This document shows positions 25,150 through 36,501 of a DNA stretch of 64,000 nt, one piece after another. This stretch comes from Bacteroidales bacterium (GTDB lineage: Bacteria > Bacteroidota > Bacteroidia > Bacteroidales > UBA932). How positions within the stretch are numbered: the first letter of the stretch is position 1; each line of letters begins with the position of its first letter. The DNA is taken from positions 1-64,000 of the forward strand of contig SUYX01000003.1 in assembly GCA_015060225.1 (NCBI GenBank). Direction: 5' to 3'. The notes under the pieces are model-generated. The model was not told where the DNA came from. It saw only the letters and a program-made list of their open reading frames with translations, and did no database searches. The position numbers were made by a program, and so were the translations under genes.

Positions 25150-26442
25150 ATGAAACTTAAATTTTTATTGTCGTTTATTTGCATTCTGCCATATCTGGCA
25201 TCCGCGCAGAGTGTTGGCAAGAATGGTTTCTACAAGGATGTCTTTATGGACAGTGGAATAAAGCTGTATGACAGGACAACCCTTGCGGTGGTTGATTCCC
25301 TCAATTTGAGTATGGAGGTTTTCCTTGCCAAGAAGAACGATGGGAATGATACCCTTATGCAGCACAGGTGCTTTGTAGGGTGGGAGCAGGATCGCAACGG
25401 AGCACTTCTTTATCCCGACGGGGCTCCCCGTTTCAGAGTCCTTTATGTGAATGGAGGACTTGCCGGTTCCCACGGACGGTCACTTGGAGAAGAGGGAAGG
25501 GAGGCTATCAGGAAATATGTGGCGGCAGGAGGTTCCTATCTGGGAACTTGTGCAGGGGCATTTATGGCATCGTCGGGATACTACAATGATGACAATATAT
25601 ATAGCAAGAACAACAATTATCTTGGAATCTGGCCTGGTAGGGTAAGGGATACATATCTTCAGGACAAATACTTTACAATGTATATGGATGAAGATTGTCC
25701 GCTTCTCAAGTACAATGATTTTGGAGGGGACAGGAAAGTTGAGGGGATATATCATCTCAACGGGCCGTATGCTGCCCTTGAACCCCAGGATTCTGTACCT
25801 GCCGGCACCTTGCCGTTACTCAGGGTAGATTATGATACAATTCCTCCTGTAGGGCCAAGCATAGACAATGCCGTATTGTGCTGGGCATACAAGGCTTCGG
25901 ATAAGGCAGGAACAGTAATATCCATGTCATCCCATCCGGAGGATATCACAACAGGGGAGAGGCTTCATCTGATGGAGGCATTCCTGCTGTATGCTATGGA
26001 CAATAATGGCTCTCCGGTTGTTAAAGGGGAATTGCTGCCAGGTCAGGTGCGTGAAATGAACAGGGCTACAGAAGATGGAGAGCCGCTTTATACAAAAATA
26101 GGTGACCGCCAGTACCACCATTTTACAGTGAATGTTCCCCGCAGGACCAAAAAGGTAATTGTAACTCTGGAAGGATATGAAGGGGCAGACAATTATGACC
26201 TTTCACTTGCTGCACTTGAAGGGGATTTTGCGTTCCACCACAAAGCCTCATCAATAAATCTGGAGTCAGGCTGCAACAAGTCTCTTGTGCTCAAAAAACC
26301 TGCTACCGGCAAACTCTATATCTCGGTATTCTGTGAAACCACAGTAACCTCCACCTTCGGCGAAAATGGCTTTGAATACTCCGGCCGCACAGATGTGCTG
26401 AATGGGGTACCGTATAAGATAAAAGTGGATTTGGTGAGGTAG
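25150..26442 (+). CDS. Secreted protein with BPL_N (glutamine-amidotransferase-like) domain
   Basis: A 430-residue protein with an N-terminal signal peptide (LLSFICILPYLASAQ, cleavage near residue 19). Residues about 90-270 look like the BPL_N/class I glutamine-amidotransferase-like fold: RVLYVNGG, then the nucleophile elbow GGSYLGTCAGAFMAS with its cysteine, and later TVISMSSHPEDITTGERLHLME containing a candidate catalytic His. Residues about 315-430 form a beta-rich domain resembling pre-peptidase C-terminal modules. A periplasmic or secreted hydrolase or binding protein is likely, substrate unknown. It is tightly coupled (2 nt) to the dehydrogenase gene. Confidence 0.62.
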   Translation: MKLKFLLSFICILPYLASAQSVGKNGFYKDVFMDSGIKLYDRTTLAVVDSLNLSMEVFLAKKNDGNDTLMQHRCFVGWEQDRNGALLYPDGAPRFRVLYVNGGLAGSHGRSLGEEGREAIRKYVAAGGSYLGTCAGAFMASSGYYNDDNIYSKNNNYLGIWPGRVRDTYLQDKYFTMYMDEDCPLLKYNDFGGDRKVEGIYHLNGPYAALEPQDSVPAGTLPLLRVDYDTIPPVGPSIDNAVLCWAYKASDKAGTVISMSSHPEDITTGERLHLMEAFLLYAMDNNGSPVVKGELLPGQVREMNRATEDGEPLYTKIGDRQYHHFTVNVPRRTKKVIVTLEGYEGADNYDLSLAALEGDFAFHHKASSINLESGCNKSLVLKKPATGKLYISVFCETTVTSTFGENGFEYSGRTDVLNGVPYKIKVDLVR

Positions 26443-26457
26443 AGATTGTACATTCAT

Positions 26458-26569
26458 AAGAAAAAGAAAATATAAAACCACCTGCTCGAAGTCTCCTCTG
26501 CTTCGCCATTGCTGCGCAATAGCTCGCAACCGTCGAATTATGCAGGCGGTTTTATATTTTTCTTTTTCT
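26458..26569. terminator. Large inverted repeat between convergent genes
   Basis: A 28-nt arm at 26458-26485 (A-rich, ending CCTGC) pairs with 26542-26569 (starting GCAGG, ending T-rich) with only one or two mismatches. The 56-nt tip contains smaller dyads (CGAAG/CTTCG, ATTG/CAAT). T-runs on both outer sides suit a bidirectional terminator between the amidotransferase-like gene and the SDR gene. The size is unusual for a simple terminator. Confidence 0.75.
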
Positions 26570-26586
26570 CTTTTATCAGTCAATCT

Positions 26587-27420
26587 CTATTTCAACGGAG
26601 AATCCGGTTCTTTTTTCATGTAGTTGTACTCCAGACGGTCAACCAGCCTTGGGAAGAACTTGTTCAACCATACGGTAAGTTTCCCGATAGGGGTGAGGAC
26701 AATCTGGGCCTTCCTTTTATAAACACCTTTTACAAGGCGCTCGGCAACAGCCTCTGCACTCATCATCTTCCCTTCGTCCCTTGGGGTTTCTCCCTGTGCG
26801 GAACCGTCTGCGGTAAGGGCAGTGAATCTGATATTTGAGGCGGTGAAGCCTGGGGCAAATATCATTACATGCAAACCGTCATGCAGATGTTCTACACGCA
26901 AGGTGTCAAGGAATCCGTAGATTGCAAATTTTGAAGAACTGTAGCCTGTTCTGGCAGGGAGTCCCTTGAATCCGGCAATTGAGATTACACCTACAACTGA
27001 ACCTTTAGCCTCAAGAAGGTAAGGGAGGGCATATTTTGTGCAGTATACGGTTCCCCAGAAGTTTACATCCATAAGGTTCTTTATAACGCTCAAATCCAAG
27101 TCCTTGAACATTGCCCTCATGGAGATTCCGGCGTTGTTTACAAGTACATCTATTCTACCGTAGGTTTCAACTGTACGGGCAATGAGGTTTTTGCAATCCT
27201 CTTCCTTTACCACATCGGTTTCAACGGCAAGAAACCTTGGAACTTTGTTTTCACCCAACCTTGCCATCTCCCCGTATCTGTTCTGAAGTACGGTAACGGT
27301 ACTTTTGAGTTTCTCAATGTTTCTGGCTGCAAGTACAACACAATCACCTTTGGCTGCAAAAGCTTTTGCACTTGCCAAACCAATACCTGAACTGGCTCCG
27401 GTTATTATTACTACTTTCAT
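26587..27420 (-). CDS. SDR-family oxidoreductase (candidate 3-ketosphinganine reductase)
   Basis: A 277-residue short-chain dehydrogenase. The NAD(P) motif is TGASSGIG, followed by the NNAG motif (VLVNNAGISMRA) and the catalytic YSSSK. The hydrophobic C-terminal part (residues about 225-270) is longer than in simple SDRs. It lies directly downstream of an alpha-oxoamine synthase that looks like bacterial serine palmitoyltransferase. The next step of sphingolipid synthesis is reduction of 3-ketosphinganine by an SDR, so that role is a reasonable inference; a different ketone substrate remains possible. A hairpin lies between the two genes. Confidence 0.7.
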   Translation of the reverse strand: MKVVIITGASSGIGLASAKAFAAKGDCVVLAARNIEKLKSTVTVLQNRYGEMARLGENKVPRFLAVETDVVKEEDCKNLIARTVETYGRIDVLVNNAGISMRAMFKDLDLSVIKNLMDVNFWGTVYCTKYALPYLLEAKGSVVGVISIAGFKGLPARTGYSSSKFAIYGFLDTLRVEHLHDGLHVMIFAPGFTASNIRFTALTADGSAQGETPRDEGKMMSAEAVAERLVKGVYKRKAQIVLTPIGKLTVWLNKFFPRLVDRLEYNYMKKEPDSPLK

Positions 27421-27433
27421 AATCTATGATATA

Positions 27434-27483
27434 AAAGGGTCCCCCTTTCCAAAACCCTTCTGCAAGGCGGAGAGGGGGACCTT
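27434..27483 (-). terminator. Hairpin between synthase and SDR genes
   Basis: On the minus strand AAGGTCCCCCTCTCC pairs with GGAAAGGGGGACCCTT and is followed by TTATAT. It lies 16 nt after the synthase stop and may terminate or attenuate transcription into the SDR gene. Confidence 0.6.
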
Positions 27484-27498
27484 CAGTGTAAGATAATA

Positions 27499-28755
27499 CT
27501 AGTAAATGGCCATATCCTGAATGTCGGTAGAACCTTTGTAGGCACCGGCCTCAAGTTTGGCTTTACAAGCCTCAAATGCTTTAAGGGTGTACTCTACATG
27601 CTCCATCTCGTGCATTGCTGTAGGGATAAGGCGGTACATGATAACACCTTTTGGTACTACAGGGTAAACTACACAAGAGCAGAAGATACCGTGGTTCTCC
27701 CTAAGGTCAACAAGCATATTGGTTGCTTCAGGAACATCACCTTTCAAGAATACAGGGGTGATACAAGCCTCAGCAACACCAATGTCAAAGCCTCTCTCTC
27801 TCAAACCGTCCTGCAAAGCGCGGGTAATCTTGAAGAGTTTCTCACGTCTGTCGTGACCTTTTCTGATCATATCCAATCTCTTCAAACAACCCTCAACGAT
27901 AGGCATTGGAAGTGATTTTGCATAAATCTGTGAACGGAGGTTATATCTCAAGTAATCAATTATCTCTTTGTCACCTGCAACGAAACCTCCGATACAAGCC
28001 ATAGATTTGGCATATGCACCAAAGTAAAGGTCAACCTGGTCCATTACACCGTAGTGCTCTGAAGTACCCCTACCGTTAGGACCCATTGAACCGAAACCGT
28101 GTGCATCATCAATAAGGATTCTGAAGTTGTATTTTTTCTTCAGTTCACAGATAAGGTCAAGACGGCCAAGGCCACCGGTCATTCCGTAAACACCCTCAGT
28201 AATGAGTAGGATACCGCCACCGGTTTTCTCTGTAAGTTTTGTTGCTCTCTGAAGTGCTTTCTCGCAACGCTCAATGTCGTTGTGAGGATATACTATCCTC
28301 TGACCCATATGAAGGCGTACACCGTCCATAATACAAGCGTGGGCCTCAGAGTCGTAAACGATAACGTCGTGTCTTGTTACAAGGGCATCAATTGTAGAGA
28401 TCATACCCTGGTAACCGAAGTTGAACAGGTATGCGTCCTCCTTGCACTCGAACTCTGCAAGCTCTCTCTCAAGCTGCTCGTGCAATGAAGTGTGTCCGCT
28501 CATCATTCTGGCTCCCATAGGGTAGGCAAGACCCCATTTTGCAGCAGCCTCTGCATCAACTTTACGTACCTCAGGGTCGTTTGCAAGACCAAGATAGTTG
28601 TTGAATGTCCATGCAAGAACCTTCTTGCCGTTGAAAGTCATGTACGGAGCTATCTCACCCTCCAATTTAGGGTACATGAAATATCCGTGGGCTCTTTTTC
28701 TGTACTGACCAAGGGATCCACCCGAATCCTTTTTGATTCTTTCAAAAATATCCAT
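27499..28755 (-). CDS. Alpha-oxoamine synthase, serine palmitoyltransferase-like
   Basis: A 418-residue PLP enzyme of the AONS/KBL/SPT family. Motifs include NNYLGLANDPEVR, GARMMSGHTSLHEQLE, DSEAHACIMDGVR, ILIDDAHGFGSMGPNGRG (PLP-binding Asp and His) and YAKSMACIGGF, whose Lys forms the Schiff base. The long N-terminus (MDIFERIKKD) and the C-terminal extension match the Bacteroidota proteins linked to sphingolipid synthesis rather than BioF. Likely reaction: serine plus palmitoyl-CoA to 3-ketosphinganine. 2-amino-3-ketobutyrate CoA ligase is the main alternative. It lies 18 nt downstream of the M23 peptidase gene. Confidence 0.8.
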   Translation of the reverse strand: MDIFERIKKDSGGSLGQYRKRAHGYFMYPKLEGEIAPYMTFNGKKVLAWTFNNYLGLANDPEVRKVDAEAAAKWGLAYPMGARMMSGHTSLHEQLERELAEFECKEDAYLFNFGYQGMISTIDALVTRHDVIVYDSEAHACIMDGVRLHMGQRIVYPHNDIERCEKALQRATKLTEKTGGGILLITEGVYGMTGGLGRLDLICELKKKYNFRILIDDAHGFGSMGPNGRGTSEHYGVMDQVDLYFGAYAKSMACIGGFVAGDKEIIDYLRYNLRSQIYAKSLPMPIVEGCLKRLDMIRKGHDRREKLFKITRALQDGLRERGFDIGVAEACITPVFLKGDVPEATNMLVDLRENHGIFCSCVVYPVVPKGVIMYRLIPTAMHEMEHVEYTLKAFEACKAKLEAGAYKGSTDIQDMAIY

Positions 28756-28773
28756 AGTTCTTAAATTAAAATA

Positions 28774-31771
<2,998 letters not shown>

Positions 31772-31796
31772 TTATCAACCGAAACACAGATTCTAT

Positions 31797-32831
31797 ATGT
31801 CTTCAACAACTGGTCCAGAAACCATACAGCAAGAACAAATTCCACTTGTAACTATGCAAGGGGTTGATGTGGTTAATGATGGCAATCTTATCCTTTCCAA
31901 TGTGGATGTTACCATAGGGAAAGGGGAATTCGTTTACCTTCTTGGCAAGGTGGGAAGCGGGAAAAGTTCCATAATAAAGACACTTATAGCGGAGCTTCCC
32001 CTTAAAAAGGGAAAAGCAGAGGTGGCAGGGTTCAACCTCTGGAAAATAAAGAAGCGCCGTATCCCATACTTGCGCCGCAAACTGGGGGTTGTGTTCCAGG
32101 ATTTCCAGCTGTTGATGGACAGGACTGTGGAGGATAATCTGTTGTTTGTGATGGAGGCTACGGGGTGGAAGAGGAGGAAGGAGATGGCTGCCCGGGCCAA
32201 GGAGGTGCTTGCTATGGTGGGGATGCAGGAGAAGATATACAAGATGCCGCACCAGCTGTCGGGAGGAGAACAGCAGAGGGTGGCAATTGCGAGGGCCCTT
32301 TTGAACAATCCTCAGGTGATATTGGCAGATGAGCCTACCGGTAACCTTGATGAGGATACAGCTGCAGACATAATGAATCTGCTGATGGAGATACATGAGA
32401 AACAACAGCCTGCAATACTGATGGTTACACATAATAGGGAACTCTATAAGAGATATCCGGGAAGGGTGCTTATATGTGAGGAGGGAAAAGTGAGGGAGAT
32501 GGAGCAGGAGATAGAGTTTTCGCCATTCGACTTGCCCGAGATTGCTGATGATTCCAAGACCTCTGAAGTGCTGGAAGTGTTGCCTGATTCTGAGGTTGAG
32601 GATGTTCCCGGGTTGATGGATGAACCTGAGGGTACAAAGGTTCCTGATGCTGCTGATGTAACCGATGCTGCAAAGGTCTCTGAGGTTGCTGAAACTTCCG
32701 AGGCATTTGAGGTCCTTGATGCGGAGGAATGTGTGTCAGATGTCGGGATGCAGATGGATTTCGCAGAGCCATCGGAAGATATGGAATCCGGTGAAACAGC
32801 CGAAGCGGATGCAATTACAAATAAAGATTGA
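31797..32831 (+). CDS. ftsE: FtsE-like ABC ATPase with long acidic C-terminal tail
   Basis: A 344-residue protein. Residues about 15-235 form a complete ABC ATPase: Walker A GKVGSGKSS, Q-loop VVFQDFQLL, signature LSGGEQQRVAIARAL, Walker B ILADEPTGNLD, and VTHNRELYKRYPGRVL. This matches FtsE, which with FtsX links divisome assembly to peptidoglycan hydrolysis. The remaining 110 residues are acidic and repetitive (VPDAADVTDAAKVSEVAETS) with no recognisable fold; FtsE proteins are usually about 220-250 residues. No ftsX is adjacent. The stop shares one base with the nth start. Confidence 0.82.
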   Translation: MSSTTGPETIQQEQIPLVTMQGVDVVNDGNLILSNVDVTIGKGEFVYLLGKVGSGKSSIIKTLIAELPLKKGKAEVAGFNLWKIKKRRIPYLRRKLGVVFQDFQLLMDRTVEDNLLFVMEATGWKRRKEMAARAKEVLAMVGMQEKIYKMPHQLSGGEQQRVAIARALLNNPQVILADEPTGNLDEDTAADIMNLLMEIHEKQQPAILMVTHNRELYKRYPGRVLICEEGKVREMEQEIEFSPFDLPEIADDSKTSEVLEVLPDSEVEDVPGLMDEPEGTKVPDAADVTDAAKVSEVAETSEAFEVLDAEECVSDVGMQMDFAEPSEDMESGETAEADAITNKD

Positions 32832-33469
32832 TGCACATGAGGGAGAAGGAGCGTAAAAAGGCAATATTGGATTATTTCAGGGAGAATGTCCCGGTGGCGG
32901 AGAGCGAACTGGATTTCCAGAACCCATATCAGCTGATTGTAGCTGTGATACTTTCTGCCCAATGTACAGACAAGAGGGTAAATATGCACACTCCGGCTTT
33001 CTTTATGAGGTTCCCGACACCGGAGCTGCTTGCTTGTGCAACTTTTGAGGAGGTCTATGAACTCATCAAATCGATATCTTTTCCAAATAACAAGGCCCGT
33101 CATCTTATAGGGATGGCCAAGATGCTGGTTTCTGAATATGGAGGTGTTGTGCCATCTGATGGTGCTCTGCTTGAGAGACTTCCCGGGGTAGGACGCAAGA
33201 CAGCCAATGTCGTGGCTTCAATCATATACAACAAACCGGTAATAGCAGTTGATACCCATGTATTCAGGGTGTCCCACAGATTGGGCTTCTCGCAAGGGAA
33301 AACCCCTCTGGAGGTTGAAAAAGACCTCAACAAACTCATACCTGAGCACGAGCGGGCAATCGCTCACCATTGGCTCATTCTACATGGCCGCTATATCTGT
33401 ACTGCCCGCAAACCAAAATGCGGCGGATGTCCGTTAAGCGAATTTTGTCCCTCTGCAGAAATAGTTTAG
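32831..33469 (+). CDS. nth: Endonuclease III (DNA glycosylase/AP lyase)
   Basis: A 212-residue base-excision repair enzyme that removes oxidised pyrimidines and nicks the abasic site. It shows the helix-hairpin-helix LPGVGRKTANVV with catalytic Lys, the conserved VDTHVFRVSHRLG with catalytic Asp, and the 4Fe-4S loop C-x6-C-x2-C-x5-C (CTARKPKCGGCPLSEFC). The ATG at 32831 overlaps the ftsE stop by one base (TGATG), so the genes are translationally coupled. xerD follows after 7 nt. Confidence 0.95.
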   Translation: MHMREKERKKAILDYFRENVPVAESELDFQNPYQLIVAVILSAQCTDKRVNMHTPAFFMRFPTPELLACATFEEVYELIKSISFPNNKARHLIGMAKMLVSEYGGVVPSDGALLERLPGVGRKTANVVASIIYNKPVIAVDTHVFRVSHRLGFSQGKTPLEVEKDLNKLIPEHERAIAHHWLILHGRYICTARKPKCGGCPLSEFCPSAEIV

Positions 33470-33476
33470 CATTCAA

Positions 33477-34637
33477 ATGATCTGGCAGGAATACATAAAG
33501 GATTTTGAGGCATATCTGCGTCTGGAACGTTCCCTTTCCAGGAATACTGTAGTCAGCTACTGCTCTGATATCAGGAAGCTTATTGCGTTTTTGAAAAAAG
33601 GGGGCGATTCATCGGCAGAGCCCAAGCCGGTACTTAAGGTTACAGCTTCAGATATTGAACAGTTTATCAAGGCAGAATATTCAGCAGGTCGCACAAAAGG
33701 GACCCAGGCAAGACATATCAGTGCCCTGAGGGAGTTTTTCAAATTTGTGGAACTGCAGCACAGCAACACTCCGGACGCAGAGTGTGAGGGATGGCGCAGC
33801 CCTGTACAGGGAATTGACACTCCAAAAATTACCCGCCATCTTCCCGATGTGCTTTCACTTCAGGAGGTTGAAATCCTTCTTTCATCATTTGACCTCTCCA
33901 CTCCGGAAGGGGTCCGCAACCGCGCCATCATAGAGATGTTGTACGGATGTGGATTGAGGGTATCAGAGCTGGTGAACCTGAGGGTGTCTGACCTCTTCTT
34001 CAAGGAATCATTCATAAGGGTTCTTGGTAAAGGGAGCAAGCAGAGACTTGTCCCCATAGGGGAGTGTGCGATAGATGCAGTGAATGCCTATATGGAAACA
34101 AGATGGGAAATTCTTGCCACCGCATCTGCTACAAAAGGGACCAGAGGGAAACATTCAAGCCATAAGCATCCGGTAAAAAGGGGGGTATCCGGAGAGGAAC
34201 TCAATGACCAGAATAATATTACTGTAGAAGGCATAACCTCTGGTGAGATTGCCTTAGAAGGGGGAATCTCTACAGGGGAAAGCTCTGCTGATATAACCAT
34301 AAGTAAGATAACACATCTGTCGGGAAAAGAATTGGCCCAATACAAACGGGAATCTGATGGTACACTGTTCCTCAACCGGAGGGGTGGCAAACTTTCCAGA
34401 GTAATGATTTTCACAATGATAAAGGAGCAGATAAAGATTGCCGGCATCACCAAAAACATCTCTCCCCACACCTTCCGACACTCATTTGCAACCCACCTCG
34501 TGGAGAACGGGGCCGATTTGCGTGTTGTGCAGCAGATGCTAGGGCACGAAAGCATCCTCACCACCGAAATCTACACCCACATCAGCTCCCAACAATGGAT
34601 GCAGGACATCCTGGACCACCATCCGCAGAGGAGATAG
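33477..34637 (+). CDS. xerD: Tyrosine recombinase XerD-like, with a large insertion
   Basis: A 386-residue site-specific recombinase. It has an N-terminal SAM-like core-binding domain (residues about 1-100) and a catalytic domain with Arg in YGCGLRVSELVNL, Lys in VLGKGSKQRLVPIG, HTFRHSFATHLV, GHESI and the nucleophile Tyr in EIYTHIS. XerD proteins are usually about 300 residues. The extra length is a roughly 80-residue hydrophilic, Gly/Ser/Thr/Glu-rich insertion (about residues 210-295) just before LFLNRRGGKLSR. The catalytic set is complete, so it is probably active in dimer resolution. It is the last gene of the ftsE-nth-xerD run. Confidence 0.85.
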   Translation: MIWQEYIKDFEAYLRLERSLSRNTVVSYCSDIRKLIAFLKKGGDSSAEPKPVLKVTASDIEQFIKAEYSAGRTKGTQARHISALREFFKFVELQHSNTPDAECEGWRSPVQGIDTPKITRHLPDVLSLQEVEILLSSFDLSTPEGVRNRAIIEMLYGCGLRVSELVNLRVSDLFFKESFIRVLGKGSKQRLVPIGECAIDAVNAYMETRWEILATASATKGTRGKHSSHKHPVKRGVSGEELNDQNNITVEGITSGEIALEGGISTGESSADITISKITHLSGKELAQYKRESDGTLFLNRRGGKLSRVMIFTMIKEQIKIAGITKNISPHTFRHSFATHLVENGADLRVVQQMLGHESILTTEIYTHISSQQWMQDILDHHPQRR

Positions 34638-35020
34638 GTTTCTGTTGATGTGCGATACCCCACGTCTGGTTGCCAGGTACAGCCTTCAGACTATTGGCTG
34701 ATAATGCCTTGCCTGGTTGGTTAATGCCGGCCCCTGATACTGGAATGCCGTTTCCGTGTGATAAAAATGCTACTGTCCGGCACCTGAAGGCAGTCACTGC
34801 CTGCAACTGGTTCTAAGGGAAGAGACATCTAGCTCTTTATAAAAGGGTACTCTTAGTCTGTTGCAATTTGTTGTCCACGCGCATATGCTTTATATGCTGT
34901 TGTATGCTATTCTTTGTGGATAACCTGACAATTTTTTCAGATTGTCCACTCAAAAGCCACCTCAGTGCAATGAGGCTGGTATGATGGTGGACAATGCTAT
35001 GCATGAACACCGCCTGCCGC
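34638..35020. other. Long intergenic region with possible structured RNA
   Basis: About 440 bp separate xerD and guaA and no convincing protein is encoded. Segment 34669-34689 can pair imperfectly with 34784-34806 (GTTGC...GCCTTC against GAAGGC...GCAAC). Inside it TGCCGG (34735-34740) pairs with CCGGCA (34777-34782), so 34669-34806 could fold as one long interrupted hairpin on either strand. Two smaller hairpins lie at 34927-34946 and near 34965-34990. No promoter box is clear. The identity is unknown; a 6S-like RNA is only one possibility. Confidence 0.35.
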
Positions 35021-35058
35021 AAAAAAAAAGACCTGAAGCCAAGTGCTTCAGGTCTTTT
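35021..35058 (-). terminator. guaA terminator
   Basis: AGACCTGAAGC/GCTTCAGGTCT with a 5-nt loop (AAGTG-type tip). On the minus strand it is followed by a run of nine T. It starts 24 nt beyond the guaA stop. T residues on the plus side could also let it stop transcription from xerD. Confidence 0.88.
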
Positions 35059-35081
35059 GGGTATCTTGTGTGGGGCGCGGA

Positions 35082-36389
35082 TTACTCCCACTCAATTGTT
35101 GCGTTTGGTTTTGGTGACATGTCGTAGCATACGCGGTTGACTGTTGGAACCTCGGCGAGGATTCTGTCTGTGATCTTCATGAGGATTGGCCAGTCAATCT
35201 GCTCAATTGTGGCGGTCATTGCATCCACTGTGTTTACGGCGCGGATGATTACAGGCCAGTCATATGAGCGGGCATTGTCCCTTACACCTACAGATTTGAA
35301 GTCAGGAACTACGGTAAAGTACTGCCATACTTTCTTGTCAAGGCCGCATTTTGCAAACTCATCGCGGAGGATTGCATCTGATTCCCTCAAAGCCTCAAGA
35401 CGGTCTCTGGTGATTGCGCCCAAGCATCTTACACCCAAACCTGGGCCTGGGAACGGCTGGCGGTAAACCATCTCGTATGGAAGGCCCAACTCAAGGCCAC
35501 ATGCACGAACCTCATCCTTGAACAATTGTTTGATTGGCTCAACCAGTTCAAACTGCATGTCCTCAGGAAGGCCGCCCACATTATGATGGGATTTAACCAT
35601 TTTGGCAGTTTTTGTACCGCTCTCAACTATATCAGGGTAGATGGTTCCCTGGCCAAGGAAATCTATGCCGTCCAATTTGCGTGCCTCCTCCTCAAACACT
35701 CTAATGAACTCACCTCCAATAATCTTGCGTTTCTGCTCAGGATCGGCAACACCTGCAAGTTTGTCGAGGAAACGGTCTGTTGCATCAACATATACAAGGT
35801 TTGCATTCAACTGGTTTCTGAACACCTCAATCACATTCTCTGACTCACCTTTTCTCATAAGGCCATGGTTTACATGCACACATACAAGATTATTCCCGAT
35901 AGCTTTAATAAGGAGAGCTGCTACAACAGAACTGTCCACTCCTCCCGACAATGCAAGGAGCACCTTCCTGTCGCCAACCTGTTTGCGGATAAGCTCAACC
36001 TGGTCGTTTACAAAGTTTGTCATGTTCCAGTTGGCCTCAGCATTGCATGTGTCAAATACAAATGATTTTACAGCATCTTTAATTGCCTGCTCATCATTTG
36101 TGAACTGTGGAAGTTTAACCTCGCACAATGCTTTGTCATGACCTGCAGCCATTACCGGAAATCCTGCTCCGTATATCTCAGGAAGCACATCTATCTCAAC
36201 TCCGTCTATGACATTGTTAGGACCTCCGTTTATAATGATGCCTTTAACATTAGGCAGTGCCTTCAATTCTTGTGCGGTAATGTCGTGGGGGTAAATCTCG
36301 CTGTATACACCCAATGCACGGATGGCTCTGGCTACCACTGTGTTCTCATGGCTGCCCAAGTCCAAAATAACAATCATGTCCTGTTTCAT
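35082..36389 (-). CDS. guaA: GMP synthase with degenerate, shortened glutaminase domain
   Basis: A 435-residue protein. Residues from about 140 on form a complete GMP synthase: ATP pyrophosphatase P-loop LALSGGVDSSVVAALL, GQGTIYPDIVES, KSHHNVGGLP, RQPFPGPGLGVR and the terminal KPNATIEWE. It aminates XMP to GMP. The N-terminal class I amidotransferase domain starts normally (IVILDLGSHENTVVARAIRALG, GIIINGGPNNV) but reads FPVMAAGHDKAL where LGICYG with the nucleophile Cys belongs. It then jumps to the end of the domain, missing about 75-85 residues including the His-Glu pair. Usual length is about 510. It probably depends on free ammonia or a separate glutaminase. Confidence 0.9.
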   Translation of the reverse strand: MKQDMIVILDLGSHENTVVARAIRALGVYSEIYPHDITAQELKALPNVKGIIINGGPNNVIDGVEIDVLPEIYGAGFPVMAAGHDKALCEVKLPQFTNDEQAIKDAVKSFVFDTCNAEANWNMTNFVNDQVELIRKQVGDRKVLLALSGGVDSSVVAALLIKAIGNNLVCVHVNHGLMRKGESENVIEVFRNQLNANLVYVDATDRFLDKLAGVADPEQKRKIIGGEFIRVFEEEARKLDGIDFLGQGTIYPDIVESGTKTAKMVKSHHNVGGLPEDMQFELVEPIKQLFKDEVRACGLELGLPYEMVYRQPFPGPGLGVRCLGAITRDRLEALRESDAILRDEFAKCGLDKKVWQYFTVVPDFKSVGVRDNARSYDWPVIIRAVNTVDAMTATIEQIDWPILMKITDRILAEVPTVNRVCYDMSPKPNATIEWE

Positions 36390-36418
36390 ATACGTAGTAA
36401 TTTTTATAAAAAGATGTG

Positions 36419-36449
36419 CAAAAATATTATAATCTTAAAAAATGACAAA
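36419..36449 (-). promoter_or_regulatory. guaA promoter
   Basis: On the minus strand TATTTTTG (36419-36426) is preceded by TTTG (36446-36449) at 19 nt. This is a good -33/-7 pair 30 nt upstream of the guaA ATG. Confidence 0.65.
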
Positions 36450-36501
36450 TATTGGGATAAAAAAGTTAACAACATTTTAACAACTTTTTGTTGTTTTTCT
36501 A

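Noticed and set aside
33477..34637. Phage or integrative-element integrase
   Set aside because: The sequence is XerD-like, sits in a housekeeping operon with ftsE and nth, and has no attachment sites or phage genes nearby.
34582..34806. Minus-strand 74-codon open frame in the xerD-guaA gap
   Set aside because: It overlaps the end of xerD, has no recognisable family features and no ribosome site; more likely a chance frame in structured DNA.
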